64,000 nucleotides of DNA from an uncultured Clostridia bacterium (lineage in GTDB: Bacteria > Bacillota > Clostridia > Peptostreptococcales > Anaerovoracaceae): contig CALWPQ010000033.1 of NCBI GenBank assembly GCA_944383465.1, positions 1 through 64,000 of the forward strand, in the 5' to 3' direction. This document shows positions 33,188 to 46,790 of this stretch, piece after piece. The number at the start of each line of letters is the position of its first letter. Position 1 is the stretch's first letter. Below the pieces are notes generated by a model. That model was not told the DNA's origin. It worked only from the letters and a program-made list of their open reading frames with translations, and did no database searches. The translations under genes were made by a program, and so were the position numbers.

Positions 33188-33733
33188 ATGAATGGGGATA
33201 AGAGACGAAAACAACTTCTCAAAATACTTTTGGAAAGCGATAAGCCTGTCTCTGGCGGTACGCTAGCCGAAACCTTAAAGGTCAGCCGCCAGGTCATAGT
33301 GCAGGACATTGCGCTGCTCCGCGCAAACGGTTTAGACATACTTTCCGCAAGATATGGATATATGATGCTTCACAGGTCAGAGGAAGCAAGCAGAATTCTC
33401 AAAATGCACCACTCCGACAGAGAAACAGAAGCGGAACTCACTGCCATAGTCGACCTCGGCGGCAAAATCAAAGATGTATTTATATATCACAAGGTATACG
33501 GCATAGTCCGCGCCGACATGAATCTGCGTTCGCGCAAAGATATTGCCGAATTCATTGAAAAAATTCACTCCGGAAAATCAAGTCTGCTCAAAAACGCGAC
33601 TGCCGGATACCATTATCATACAATACTGGCTGACGATGAAAAAACCCTCGACGAAATTCAGGAAAAACTTGCGCAAATGGGAATGCTCGCCGAACTTCTC
33701 GACGATGAGCCCATCGATTTTTCCCGCAAATAA
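33188..33733 (+). CDS. niaR: NiaR-type transcriptional repressor (HTH_11 plus 3H domain)
   Basis: 181 residues. Residues 1-60 form a winged helix (LLESDKPVSGGTLAETLKVSRQVIVQDIALLR), and the rest is a 3H domain with its three histidines in FIYHKVYG, EKIHSG and AGYHYHT. In B. subtilis NiaR (YrxA) binds nicotinic acid and represses nad genes. Its place at the end of nadB-nadC and the palindrome over both promoters support autoregulated control of NAD synthesis. AAAGGAGG precedes the ATG. Confidence 0.94.
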   Translation: MNGDKRRKQLLKILLESDKPVSGGTLAETLKVSRQVIVQDIALLRANGLDILSARYGYMMLHRSEEASRILKMHHSDRETEAELTAIVDLGGKIKDVFIYHKVYGIVRADMNLRSRKDIAEFIEKIHSGKSSLLKNATAGYHYHTILADDEKTLDEIQEKLAQMGMLAELLDDEPIDFSRK

Positions 33734-33791
33734 ACAATAAACATTTTCTTTTTTATAGCTTCAAATCAGAAAAATCCAAGTAATTTTATAA

Positions 33792-33881
33792 AGGCATACA
33801 CCTCGCGATATACTGCAAGTTTTGTTGTCCTTAAAGACTACAAAATAAGCAGCATATCAAAGACGATGTATGCCTGTTTTT
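33792..33881 (+). terminator. Long rod-like hairpin downstream of niaR, probable terminator or structured RNA
   Basis: The outer stem AGGCATACA (33792-33800) pairs with TGTATGCCT (33867-33875) and runs into GTTTTTAT. Inside it, successive short helices pair in register: GATAT/ATATC, TGC/GCA, TTTTGT/ACAAAA and GTC/GAC, with an apical loop near 33830-33835. It lies between niaR and the convergent CoA-disulfide reductase gene, so it may terminate both. The 84-base rod is longer than a normal terminator. Confidence 0.6.
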
Positions 33882-33981
33882 ATCTTATATTTATTTAGGA
33901 TCAAACAGCTCGCCGCCTTGAAACAGCAAAATACACTTAAACATCGAATACGCTCAGCTGTTTTACTGCTAAGCGGTTAAA

Positions 33982-35682
33982 TCAGTCAAAATTGTATGCT
34001 GTCATTATCGGTTCTCTTTGCTCTTCTTTGTCATTGAAATATTCGTAAAGACTGATGCCGAGATACGAGCCGCTGATATTCACAATATTGTCAAATCCAC
34101 GGCCTTTGAGCGCTCTCAAAGCGTAATAGCTCCTCTGGCTCGATCGGCAGTGAACATATACGGGTTCATCCTTAGGAATCTCGTCGAGATGTTCTCTCAG
34201 CTCTGAAAGCGGTATATTGTGCGCGGTCTTTAAATGTCCCGCTTCATATTCGTCGGACTCTCTCACATCAATGATATATGCGCCGTCCTCAACGAGCCCG
34301 CGCACTTCGTTTATATGTACCTGCTTTGATTCCCCGTAGAGAATATTGAGAGCAACCAGCGCCGCCATATTTACGACATCCTTTGCCGTACCGAATACAG
34401 GAGAGTAGCAGAGCTCCAATTCCTTTAAATCTTCGAGCGTACCTCCCATAGTAATCATTGTCGCGATAACATCTATCCGTTTATCCGCAGAGCCAAGGCC
34501 AATAGCCTGCGCTCCGAGAATTCTGCCTGTCGGCACTTCAAAGATAAGCTTGAACGCCATATAGTGACTGTCCGGCATAGGCCCCGGTTTATCCGCAGGA
34601 AACAGAAGCACGGAATCAAAACTGTATCCGGCTTTGGCCGCCGCCTTCTCTGAAAGACCTGTTACCGCTGCATTCTGATTGAAAATGCGTACGCAAGATG
34701 AGCCGATGTACCCTTTGTTATTGTGATACTTGCCGCACATATGATCGGCGGCGGCTCTTGCCTGTCTCTGCGCAGGGCCGGCGAGCGCGAGCCTGCCGTA
34801 CGAATGCGTCATACTATTGAATATTTCCACTGCATCTCCAACCGCATAAATATCAGGATCACTTGTCTGATAATTATGATTTACCTTAATGCCCTTCGTC
34901 TCACCAAGTTTAAGGCCTGCATCCGCCGCGAGCTTCGTCTCAGGCGCAACGCCTATTGCCATAACGACAACCTCAGCCGGAACCTCAAATTCCCTGCCGT
35001 CTTTGACGGCTGTTACGCTGTTCTTGTTTACCGCGGTAACCGTGCTGGAAAGATAGATCTTAACACCGTTATCATCCATTTCCTTGTGGAGTATCTGCAC
35101 CATATCATAGTCGAAAGGCGCCATAATCTGTTCTGTACCTTCAACAAGACTTACATTCTTGCCTGCTTCTCTCAGATTTTCCGCAACCTCAACCCCGATA
35201 AATCCACCGCCAACTACAGCTACATCGTTTATACCGTTGTTGTCAATATAGCTCTTAAGTGCTACGATATCCGTTACATTTCTTACCGTAAATACATTGC
35301 TGCTTTCAATACCTTTTATACTCTTCGGCAATATCGGACTCGCACCCGGAGCAAGCATGAGCTTATCATAACTTTCCTCATACTCTTTTCCGGATATGAG
35401 CTCTTTTACCGTTACAGTCTTCTTCTCTCTGTTTATCGCTGTAATCTCGCTTTTCGTGCGTACCTCTATATCATGTTTTTTCTTAAAATCTTCCGGAGTC
35501 ACAACGAGAAGACTGTCGCTGCTTTCAACTACTCCGCCAAGATAATACGGAAGCGCACAGTTTGAAAACGATACATGCTCTCCGCGCTCAAACATAATAA
35601 TCTCAGCACTTGCATCGAGCCTTCTCACACGTGCTGCCGTAGACGCGCCGCCCGTTACTCCTCCTATTACAACAAGCTTCAT
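33982..35682 (-). CDS. CoA-disulfide reductase / NADH oxidase-like flavoprotein with rhodanese domain
   Basis: 566 residues. Residues 1-450 are a pyridine nucleotide-disulfide oxidoreductase: KLVVIGGVTGGASTAARVRR at the FAD site, the single active cysteine C42 in SFSNCALPYYLGG, the NAD site VVGGGFIGVEVAENL, and IYAVGDAVEI. The C-terminal 100 residues are a rhodanese domain with catalytic Cys in VHCRSSQRSYYAL. This is the CoADR-RHD fusion, which in other bacteria reduces CoA-disulfide or polysulfide/persulfides with NAD(P)H. It is likely a thiol or sulfur redox enzyme in the cytosol. AAAGGAAGG precedes the ATG. Confidence 0.92.
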   Translation of the reverse strand: MKLVVIGGVTGGASTAARVRRLDASAEIIMFERGEHVSFSNCALPYYLGGVVESSDSLLVVTPEDFKKKHDIEVRTKSEITAINREKKTVTVKELISGKEYEESYDKLMLAPGASPILPKSIKGIESSNVFTVRNVTDIVALKSYIDNNGINDVAVVGGGFIGVEVAENLREAGKNVSLVEGTEQIMAPFDYDMVQILHKEMDDNGVKIYLSSTVTAVNKNSVTAVKDGREFEVPAEVVVMAIGVAPETKLAADAGLKLGETKGIKVNHNYQTSDPDIYAVGDAVEIFNSMTHSYGRLALAGPAQRQARAAADHMCGKYHNNKGYIGSSCVRIFNQNAAVTGLSEKAAAKAGYSFDSVLLFPADKPGPMPDSHYMAFKLIFEVPTGRILGAQAIGLGSADKRIDVIATMITMGGTLEDLKELELCYSPVFGTAKDVVNMAALVALNILYGESKQVHINEVRGLVEDGAYIIDVRESDEYEAGHLKTAHNIPLSELREHLDEIPKDEPVYVHCRSSQRSYYALRALKGRGFDNIVNISGSYLGISLYEYFNDKEEQREPIMTAYNFD

Positions 35683-35824
35683 TAGAAATCCTTCCTTTCA
35701 TTTTTATCTGCGCGGCGTGCTTTCGTTCAGAATATACTCAGCTCTGTACCCGCATCCGCCGCAAATGTGTGAAAATTCTAAAACTATTATATTCCTATCC
35801 ATTTTAGAAATCAATATCGCGGTC

Positions 35825-35870
35825 AAAAAAGTACAAAAGCCGATATTTACATCGGCCTTTGTACTTTTCT
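35825..35870 (-). terminator. Rho-independent terminator after the lytic transglycosylase
   Basis: A long stem AAAAGTACAAA-GCCGAT / ATCGGC-TTTGTACTTTT with T run on the minus strand, 30 bases after the stop at 35900. It can also act on the plus strand. Confidence 0.88.
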
Positions 35871-35899
35871 ATTTTTATGCTTTTATTTATGTCGTGATT

Positions 35900-36985
35900 T
35901 TATTGTCCTGCGAACCCGTTTACAGTAAGGTAGTTGCCTATTCTGTTATATTCGGCAAGAACTCTGTCTGCATAGGCCGTAGAATGAGTTCCTCTGTTTA
36001 CTTTTGCGGAACCCTGATTGTAAGCTGAAAGTCCTTTGATAACATCACCGCCGTAGGCTCTTATTCTTTCGCCTACATATACGGCGCCCATATCAATGTT
36101 CTTCTTTGCGTCGTAAAGGTCATCAGTTGTGAGACCATACATTGCGCCGGTGGCAGGCATAATCTGCATCATACCTCTTGCGCCTCCGCTGGATGTCGCC
36201 CACGCATTGAAATGGCTTTCCTTGCTTGCAATAGCCATCAGAACTTCAGTCTTCACTCCGCTCACTTCTGATGCCCTTTTAAAGAGGAACAGATACTGCT
36301 GTGCAACAGTAGTCGTGATCGATGAATTCTGGCTCTTAATGTAGGATACAAGTCCTTTATTTCTAAGCGTTTCCTCCTTATTGCAGTAGCTTTCGGCGGA
36401 TACACCCTCTTCTGTGCTTATGCACAAGCCGTAATAAGGATCGAAATATATATCCCAATTAAAGCTGTCTTCCGCTGTCATTGCTCTCACAGGAAGGAAC
36501 AGGAATTTACCTGCTGCCAATACCGGCGCACCTCCAAGATCGAGCTCTGTAACGGCAAGTTCCGGGGTATCTATGATACCTGTGTCTTCATTTTGAATTT
36601 CATCGTCCTCACCCGGAACAAACGCGAGAACTTTTACTTCTGAAATAACGCTAAGTGTTACATTTTCGTTATTATTTTTCATCCAGTTTGAACTGATATT
36701 TTTTCTCGTCAGATCAGTTTTCAGAAGTTTTAATGTGCGGCTTTCCCAATCCATCTCCGCTTCCAAGTCTAAGATCTCTTGCATCTCGGGGGATAATGGA
36801 AAGTAGGTGATGTTATTATACATAAGGAATGGATACTGCAAATTATAATTTATAATTTCCTCTCCGTTGATAATAACATGTTTTTCAAAAAAATCTCCTT
36901 GAACGTCTTCTTCAGCATAAATAGAAATTGATGAGAACAGCACCATGAGTAAAGTAAGCCACACAAGAATAAGCTTCTTTTTCAT
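35900..36985 (-). CDS. Secreted lytic transglycosylase (SLT domain) with copper-amine-oxidase-like N-terminal domain
   Basis: 361 residues with a clear signal peptide (MKKKLILVWLTLLMVLFSSISIYA). Residues about 35-180 look like the Cu-amine-oxidase-N type stalk (VIINGEEIINYNLQYPFLMYN...). The C-terminal 150 residues hold a transglycosylase SLT domain with catalytic Glu in AIASKESHFNAWATSSGGARGMMQIMPATG, and AYNQGSAKV. It cleaves glycan strands of peptidoglycan to anhydromuramyl ends. It has its own extended -10 promoter (TGgTATAAT at 37033-37041) and its own terminator. Confidence 0.9.
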   Translation of the reverse strand: MKKKLILVWLTLLMVLFSSISIYAEEDVQGDFFEKHVIINGEEIINYNLQYPFLMYNNITYFPLSPEMQEILDLEAEMDWESRTLKLLKTDLTRKNISSNWMKNNNENVTLSVISEVKVLAFVPGEDDEIQNEDTGIIDTPELAVTELDLGGAPVLAAGKFLFLPVRAMTAEDSFNWDIYFDPYYGLCISTEEGVSAESYCNKEETLRNKGLVSYIKSQNSSITTTVAQQYLFLFKRASEVSGVKTEVLMAIASKESHFNAWATSSGGARGMMQIMPATGAMYGLTTDDLYDAKKNIDMGAVYVGERIRAYGGDVIKGLSAYNQGSAKVNRGTHSTAYADRVLAEYNRIGNYLTVNGFAGQ

Positions 36986-37094
36986 ATTCAGTTTCTCCTC
37001 TCTTTCCTTTGCCTGCTTGCGCAGACATTATCATTATACCATATTTATTCAAAAAGTATATCTTTTTTGCCTTTTTCAGAATATTATAAACCTT

Positions 37095-37130
37095 AAAAAC
37101 GGCTGAAATTCAATGCTTTCAGCCGTTTTT
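37095..37130 (-). terminator. Terminator of the ATP synthase operon
   Basis: AAAAACGGCTGAAA / TTTCAGCCGTTTTT stem, 68 bases after the atpC stop, with T runs on both strands. Confidence 0.92.
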
Positions 37131-37197
37131 ATCACAAAATATTCACATAAATAAACGCATTTTTATGGTCAAAATGTCATCGTTATGAGCTTATTTT

Positions 37198-39932
<2,735 letters not shown>

Positions 39933-39987
39933 CTGCGATTCACCCCTTTCTTTATACATTCTTTCGTCTTTTCGTCCACTTTCGTTT

Positions 39988-41523
<1,536 letters not shown>

Positions 41524-42057
41524 CTATTTTATTGTGTCCATAAGTGCAGACACACGCGCCCTGAGCGACGCGTCTATCATCTTGCCATCAGCGAATATTT
41601 TTACTCCGCCGATAAGGCTTTTATCCACTTCGTTTTCCAGCCGCACGTTCTTTCTGAGAAGCTTGCCCGTTTCCTTTTCAAACCTTTCAAGCCTGTCTGA
41701 ATCAAGCGGCACTGCGGAATAAATAATTCCGACTGTAATGCCCTCCTCAGTATTCACAAGTTCTGTGTATACTGAGGCAATTTTCTCAAATCTTCGCATT
41801 CTTCCTTTTTCTATGAGAATGTCCATAAAGTTTAAAAACTCACGGCTAAACTGGCCTTCAAACAAATCATGAAGTACAGCTTTTTTCTCGTCGTGAGAAA
41901 TCGAAGGCGCACTTAAAAACAGCATAAATTCCGGATTGCTTCTAAATATTTCCAGCATTTCCGCAATTTCATTTTTTATAAGCTCGATCTTGTCAAGATC
42001 TCTTGCTGCTTCAAAAAGCGCGCTTCCATATGTTCTTGCAACTGCTAATTCTGCCAT
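41524..42057 (-). CDS. atpH: ATP synthase F1 delta subunit
   Basis: 177 residues. Begins MAELAVARTYGSALFEAA, the OSCP/delta signature. The C-terminal GITVGIIYSAVPL and VDKSLIGGVKIFADGKMIDASLRARV block is conserved. It ties the peripheral b stalk to alpha. It overlaps atpF by 13 bases, suggesting coupled translation. Confidence 0.95.
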   Translation of the reverse strand: MAELAVARTYGSALFEAARDLDKIELIKNEIAEMLEIFRSNPEFMLFLSAPSISHDEKKAVLHDLFEGQFSREFLNFMDILIEKGRMRRFEKIASVYTELVNTEEGITVGIIYSAVPLDSDRLERFEKETGKLLRKNVRLENEVDKSLIGGVKIFADGKMIDASLRARVSALMDTIK

Positions 42058-42551
42058 CCCGCTGCACCTGCCTCATCAAGTATGCTGTCTATAATCTGCG
42101 TCTGTCCCACATCGTCAAGCTCTTTTTCAATGATCTTTTCAGCAGCCATAACAGCAAGCATTCCTATTTGCTCTCTTGCCTCCGTGATCGCGGCATCCTT
42201 CTGCCTCTCAATCTCCTGCTCTGCTTTCTGCATAATAAGCGCAGCCTTCTCATTTGCATCATCTATAATCTGTGATGCCTGCTTGTCGGCCTTGATTTTT
42301 GCCTCGTTTATTATACCCGCGGCTTCGCGTTCAGCTCCGGCAATTCGCTTATTATAACTGTTCATCTTCTCGTCGGCACGCTTATTGACAGCCTCCGCGT
42401 TACTGATAGCATCTTCTATCATCTGCTTCCTGCGCTCGAGATTTGCCAAAAAAGGCTTATACATAAACTTCGCGAGCACGGCGAGCAGTATCAAAAAATT
42501 CGCAATGGCAAATATTATTTCTTTTAAATCAATGCCTAATGCTTCAACCAT
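42045..42551 (-). CDS. atpF: ATP synthase Fo b subunit
   Basis: 168 residues. One N-terminal membrane helix (about 9-30, IIFAIANFLILLAVLAKFMY) is followed by a long, highly charged coiled-coil stalk (FLANLERRKQMIEDAISNAE...). Standard length for subunit b. It lies between atpE and atpH. Confidence 0.95.
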   Translation of the reverse strand: MVEALGIDLKEIIFAIANFLILLAVLAKFMYKPFLANLERRKQMIEDAISNAEAVNKRADEKMNSYNKRIAGAEREAAGIINEAKIKADKQASQIIDDANEKAALIMQKAEQEIERQKDAAITEAREQIGMLAVMAAEKIIEKELDDVGQTQIIDSILDEAGAAGWQN

Positions 42552-42596
42552 AAGTTAAAACCCTCCTGATTTTCCGGGTCTGTTTTTTTCTAACAT

Positions 42597-42824
42597 CTAC
42601 AGCTTGTTTACGAGAAGTATCGCAACGAGAAGTCCGTAAATTGTGAGAGCTTCCATAAACGCAAGTGCCAGGATCATTGTCGTACGAATTTCTCCTGCCA
42701 CTTCCGGCTGGCGCGCCATACCCTCAAGCGCTTTTGATGCCGCAAGTCCCTGCGCAATAGCAGGTGCAATAGTTGAAAGACCGATTGCGATAGCTGCTGC
42801 GATTGCAATTGTAGTTGTTGTCAT
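42597..42824 (-). CDS. atpE: ATP synthase Fo c subunit (proton-type)
   Basis: 75 residues, two membrane helices joined by the polar loop ARQPE. The ion-binding carboxylate is Glu in [11 protein letters not shown]. Sodium-type c-rings carry Ser-Thr right after this Glu (EST); here it is Ala-Leu, as in chloroplast and other proton rings, although a Gln is kept in the first helix (PAIAQG). The reading is therefore proton coupling. AAAGGAG precedes the ATG. Confidence 0.95.
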   Translation of the reverse strand: MTTTTIAIAAAIAIGLSTIAPAIAQGLAASKALEGMARQPEVAGEIRTTMILALAFMEALTIYGLLVAILLVNKL

Positions 42825-42987
42825 TTTTATAATCTCCTTTCATATCTGCGGAAAATTTTAACCCGCAGTCCTTTGACTTTTTTATATATCAATTGCGGCA
42901 TTTTATCTGCAGCGTTCTGCCGCAGAAGCTGTGCCGGAAATCAATATCGCATTTATTTTCCTCGTTTTCCACGTGATATATACTTTA

Positions 42988-43659
42988 TTACTGCAAGTGC
43001 TCCGCCGTTTCCACCGCCTCGCCTATGTATATGGCAGCGAGCAGTGAAAATACCATTGCCTGCACAAATCCCATCAGCAGCGAAAGCGCCTGCATAGGAA
43101 TAGGCAGCCCAAGAGGCACCATATTGAAGAACGAGCTTATTACGGACTCTTCACCAAAAACATTACCGTAGAGACGCAGCGTCAGCGAAAGCGGTCTCAC
43201 AAACTGTTCTATAAGCATAATAGGAAAAAGAAACGCAAACGGCTGAAACAGATGTTTAAAAAATCTCACTCCGTGAGCCTCTCTTATACCTATTATCTGA
43301 GTTGCAAAAAACACTACAAGAGCAAGCCCTATCGGAAAATTGATGGAGCTTGTCGGCGCCGCCAATCCCGGAATATGACCCGCCATAGGCAGCAGCCCTG
43401 AATAATTGCACAAAAGTATATATATAAATAATGTTGCTACAAATGGAAAATATTTTTTACACGCCTTTTCACCCATAATCCCGACGAAAAAGTTGTAAAG
43501 TTTTTCTACTGCAAGCTCAAGCGCACCCTGAAGCTTCGAGTTTGGTACAGTTTCTATGCGCTTTCCGCCTATTACCGCAATAAGCGATATCACTATCGTT
43601 ATACCTGCACTCGTTATCATTCCGTTTGTTATTCCGAGTGAATTTAAAGTCTCAATCAT
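42988..43659 (-). CDS. atpB: ATP synthase Fo a subunit
   Basis: 223 residues from the ATG at 43659 (GGAGG 9 bases upstream; six codons further up are possible but lack a site). Five or six membrane helices. The conserved arginine is in RPLSLTLRLYGNVFGEE, and LLPMAGHIPGL and FVQAMVFSLLAAIYIGEAVE are typical. It overlaps atpI by 8 bases. The 163-base gap before atpE holds no gene. Confidence 0.95.
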   Translation of the reverse strand: MIETLNSLGITNGMITSAGITIVISLIAVIGGKRIETVPNSKLQGALELAVEKLYNFFVGIMGEKACKKYFPFVATLFIYILLCNYSGLLPMAGHIPGLAAPTSSINFPIGLALVVFFATQIIGIREAHGVRFFKHLFQPFAFLFPIMLIEQFVRPLSLTLRLYGNVFGEESVISSFFNMVPLGLPIPMQALSLLMGFVQAMVFSLLAAIYIGEAVETAEHLQ

Positions 43660-43990
43660 TCGTTTTTTCCTCCGCACCCGTTTCTGCGCTTATTTTGTCA
43701 AATACTTTTCTTATCGAAAAAAACCTGCCGATGAGCGAAAGGCTGACTGCTGCAGCGATCGCCGTCACCGCAAAATCAAGCGGTAAAATAATATTTCTTA
43801 CTAAAAATAATATGACAAATGTCATAACATTTATACCGTAGTCTATCGGCATTCTTATATAAATTGTCTTTGCAGTAATCTCTTCATTCGGTCCGGCAAT
43901 TATTATTTTTCGCCAGAGCGCTATATATTTTAAACCGCCCATTAACGCCCCATAAACGAGCCCTGCGACAGCACTTATAATATATATCAA
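43652..43990 (-). CDS. atpI: ATP synthase subunit I (AtpI-like assembly protein)
   Basis: 112 residues from a TTG at 43990, preferred because AAAGGAAG lies 7 bases before it; a GTG at 44029 would add 13 residues but has no site. Four hydrophobic segments (IYIISAVAGLVYGALMGGL, MPIDYGINVMTFVILFLV, IILPLDFAVTAIAAAVSLS...). Small, poorly conserved AtpI proteins head many atp operons and help c-ring or magnesium handling. Identified mainly by position and topology. Confidence 0.75.
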   Translation of the reverse strand: MIYIISAVAGLVYGALMGGLKYIALWRKIIIAGPNEEITAKTIYIRMPIDYGINVMTFVILFLVRNIILPLDFAVTAIAAAVSLSLIGRFFSIRKVFDKISAETGAEEKTND

Positions 43991-44051
43991 TGCGGCTTCC
44001 TTTCTATGCGGATCTCCCGCTAATTTCACTAATTTGTCATATTATGATACT

Positions 44052-44079
44052 ATTATACCCAAATTTTTCATTTTGTCAA
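44052..44079 (-). promoter_or_regulatory. Sigma-A promoter of the ATP synthase operon
   Basis: TTGACA (44074-44079), 16-bp spacer, TATAAT (44052-44057) on the minus strand. Confidence 0.88.
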
Positions 44080-44201
44080 ACTATAGTTAAAAAACCGATA
44101 AAACAAAAAACTTTTAACGATATTTTTGCCTGTTTTCCCGACTGTAAAATAACTAATTTGTTGTTTTTTAAACACACATTTTTGCTGTTTATTTTACCTT
44201 T

Positions 44202-45596
44202 TTATCGACTCTCAATATCGCTCACGACATTGCGCACCCACTTGTTTGATTTAAACCTTCTTCTAAGAAAAATAAACTTTACAATATCCTCAAAGGCTAC
44301 ACACAGAGCGCATATGTATACAGGAAATTTAAGAACAAGCGCTGTTATAAACGCGACCGGCACACCAAAAGCCCAGATGCTCAATGATTCACATATCATC
44401 GCATATTTTGTATCGCCGCCAGCGCGCAGCACCCCTGTTATAAGTATGCCGTTGTGCAGCGTAAACCCCATAAAGCCACCGTATACAACAAGTATAATAA
44501 AGCAATATGTACGCGCTTCATCTGTAAACTCAAACAGGCTTATGAGCGGTCTGCCCGCCGCTATGAGCATAAGTCCGCATACTGCGCCGATAAAAGTACC
44601 TATTTTAACGAGCCTGCGCCCAAGCTCTGCTGCGTAGTTAAGATCACCTTCACCAAGTTTTTGCCCTACGAGTATAAGCGTTGCTGCTCCCACGGAAAAG
44701 GCCGTCATATTAAACATTTTTTGTATTGTATTGGCCGCCTGTACTGCTGCGTATTCCGTTACGCCTATGCGCGCATATGCAGCCACATACATTGAAGTTC
44801 CAAGACCCCACAGCGTTTCGTTTATGGTAGTTGGTATTGAATTTTTTATTATTCTTGCGGCAAAAGCCTTGTTCCAGCCAAAGAAATCCTTAAGCGGTCC
44901 GGCTATAATATTTTTTCTTACGAAAACTATGACCAAAACAAGTGTAAGCTCAACTGCTCTTGCTGCCATCGTCGCCAGCGCAGCGCCCTTGACTCCGAGC
45001 ATCGGTGCACCCGCCTTACCGAAAATGAGTATATAATTGAGGCCAGTATTTACGCTGAATGTCACAAGCGATATAAAAAACGGCAATTTTGTCTGCTGCG
45101 TGGATTTGAGCGCGCTCGTAAAAGGAACTGTGATACCGAGCATTAAAAGAAGCGGCGCTCCTGTCTTGACATAAACAGCCGCAAGCTCTATAACCTCAGG
45201 TATATCTGAAAAACAGCGCGCCACAGTGTGCGGGATAAAAAATGCAGCTGAAAAAAATATTACGCCGACAGCGCTCGATACCGTTACCGCCAAGCCTATT
45301 GTTTTTCTTATGTTTTTTATCTCACCGCTGCCAAAAAACTGTGCTGTAAACGTAGCCGTGCCTGAAACGAATCCGAAAAGCACCATCCAGTGTATGAAAA
45401 ACACCTGAACTCCTACGCCGACTGCTGAAAGCTCCGTCTCTCCGAGCGAGCCTACCATAAGATTATCAACAAAATTAAGCGAGCAGGAGATGAGTTCCTG
45501 CATCGCCATCGGCAGCGCTATGACAGCCAGTGTCTTATATAAGGTTTTGCTTTCTATCACCACGGGCTTTTTTCCCATATTAAATGAGTCCGCCAT
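44202..45596 (-). CDS. MATE-family multidrug/metabolite efflux transporter
   Basis: 464 residues, twelve hydrophobic segments in two halves. Typical beginnings of the repeats: IALPMAMQELISCSLNFVDNLMVG and IKNSIPTTINETLWGLGTSMYVAAYARIG. MATE pumps exchange cationic drugs or metabolites for sodium or protons. The start overlaps the wecB stop (TAATG), so it is coupled to the wecA-wecB transcript; a link to envelope precursors is not shown by sequence. Confidence 0.93.
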   Translation of the reverse strand: MADSFNMGKKPVVIESKTLYKTLAVIALPMAMQELISCSLNFVDNLMVGSLGETELSAVGVGVQVFFIHWMVLFGFVSGTATFTAQFFGSGEIKNIRKTIGLAVTVSSAVGVIFFSAAFFIPHTVARCFSDIPEVIELAAVYVKTGAPLLLMLGITVPFTSALKSTQQTKLPFFISLVTFSVNTGLNYILIFGKAGAPMLGVKGAALATMAARAVELTLVLVIVFVRKNIIAGPLKDFFGWNKAFAARIIKNSIPTTINETLWGLGTSMYVAAYARIGVTEYAAVQAANTIQKMFNMTAFSVGAATLILVGQKLGEGDLNYAAELGRRLVKIGTFIGAVCGLMLIAAGRPLISLFEFTDEARTYCFIILVVYGGFMGFTLHNGILITGVLRAGGDTKYAMICESLSIWAFGVPVAFITALVLKFPVYICALCVAFEDIVKFIFLRRRFKSNKWVRNVVSDIESR

Positions 45597-46702
45597 TATC
45601 CCCTGTTCCTTAGTATTTCAATTATCTTTTCGCAAGCGTGCCCGTCTCCATACGGATTAGCCGCATGCGCCATTTCATCATATGCAGCTTTATCAGTCAG
45701 AAGCTCCTTTGCCAGCGCATATATGGTATCTCTATCGACGCCCGCGAGCTTAACAGTGCCCGCAGCTACGGCCTCCGGTCTTTCGGTTTCCTTTCTGACA
45801 ACCAGCACCGGCTTTCCGAGTGAAGGCGCCTCTTCCTGCATACCGCCCGAATCTGTTATTATGAGGTACGACTTTGCCTGAAGGTTTACAAACGGCTGAT
45901 ACTGCAGCGGCTCTATTAAGTGTATATTCTCCGCGCCGTTGAGTATACGCCCTGCAATTTCTCTTACCTTTGGATTTAAGTGTACGGGGTAGACAATTTC
46001 CACATCGTCAAATTCATCGCCTATTTGCCTAATCGCGCCAAAGATATTTTCCATATTCTCGCCAAGGTTTTCACGCCTGTGGCAGGTAACCGTAATTACC
46101 CGTTTATTTTCAAAGTCGAGTTTTTTAAGCGTCTCCTCCTCAAATTCATAAGGCTTATCCGCAACTTCAAGCAGTGCGTCGATCACAGTATTACCCGTTA
46201 TGAAAATATCTGCTTCATTTATGCCCTCACGAAGCAGATTTTCCTTGTTGCGCAGGGTCGGCGCAAAGTGAATGTCCGCAATGTGTCCGGTGAGAACTCT
46301 GTTCATTTCCTCAGGGAACGGCGAATATTTGTCATATGTGCGCAGTCCTGCTTCCACATGTCCCACGCTCACCTGATGATAAAACGCTGAAAGCGCGGCC
46401 GCAAATGTCGTAGTCGTATCGCCATGCACGAGCACTATATCGGGTTTTTCTTTCTCAAAAATCTCATCGAGTCCGAGAAGTACATTAGTTGTAATCATAC
46501 TTATCGTCTGATTAGGTTTCATTATATTTAAATCATAATCAGGGACAAGCTCGAAAAGACTCAGTACTTGATCGAGCATTTCCCTATGCTGAGCCGTTAC
46601 GCAGAGGACGGATTCTATACCTTCCGTTTCTTTTAATTTTTTAACGAGCGGCGCCATTTTTATGGCCTCCGGTCTCGTTCCGAATACGCTTAGTATTTTC
46701 AT
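45596..46702 (-). CDS. wecB: UDP-N-acetylglucosamine 2-epimerase (non-hydrolysing)
   Basis: 368 residues from the ATG at 46702, which has AGGAG upstream. It interconverts UDP-GlcNAc and UDP-ManNAc for wall polysaccharide. ILSVFGTRPEAIKMAPLV at the start, VLVHGDTTTTFAAALSAFY, HVEAGLRTYDKYSPFPEE and ITDSGGMQEEAPSLGKPVLV are family signatures. It follows wecA by 88 bases. Confidence 0.96.
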   Translation of the reverse strand: MKILSVFGTRPEAIKMAPLVKKLKETEGIESVLCVTAQHREMLDQVLSLFELVPDYDLNIMKPNQTISMITTNVLLGLDEIFEKEKPDIVLVHGDTTTTFAAALSAFYHQVSVGHVEAGLRTYDKYSPFPEEMNRVLTGHIADIHFAPTLRNKENLLREGINEADIFITGNTVIDALLEVADKPYEFEEETLKKLDFENKRVITVTCHRRENLGENMENIFGAIRQIGDEFDDVEIVYPVHLNPKVREIAGRILNGAENIHLIEPLQYQPFVNLQAKSYLIITDSGGMQEEAPSLGKPVLVVRKETERPEAVAAGTVKLAGVDRDTIYALAKELLTDKAAYDEMAHAANPYGDGHACEKIIEILRNRG

Positions 46703-46790
46703 TTTTTGTTCTCCTGCTTGCATTGTTTTATATGTATAGGCACGTGTAAATACATTTTCCTTGCTTTTAATCGACTATTTACGATAGACA

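Noticed and set aside
34723-35565. A 280-codon plus-strand frame opposite the CoA-disulfide reductase
   Set aside because: Same reasoning: antisense shadow without motif or ribosome site.
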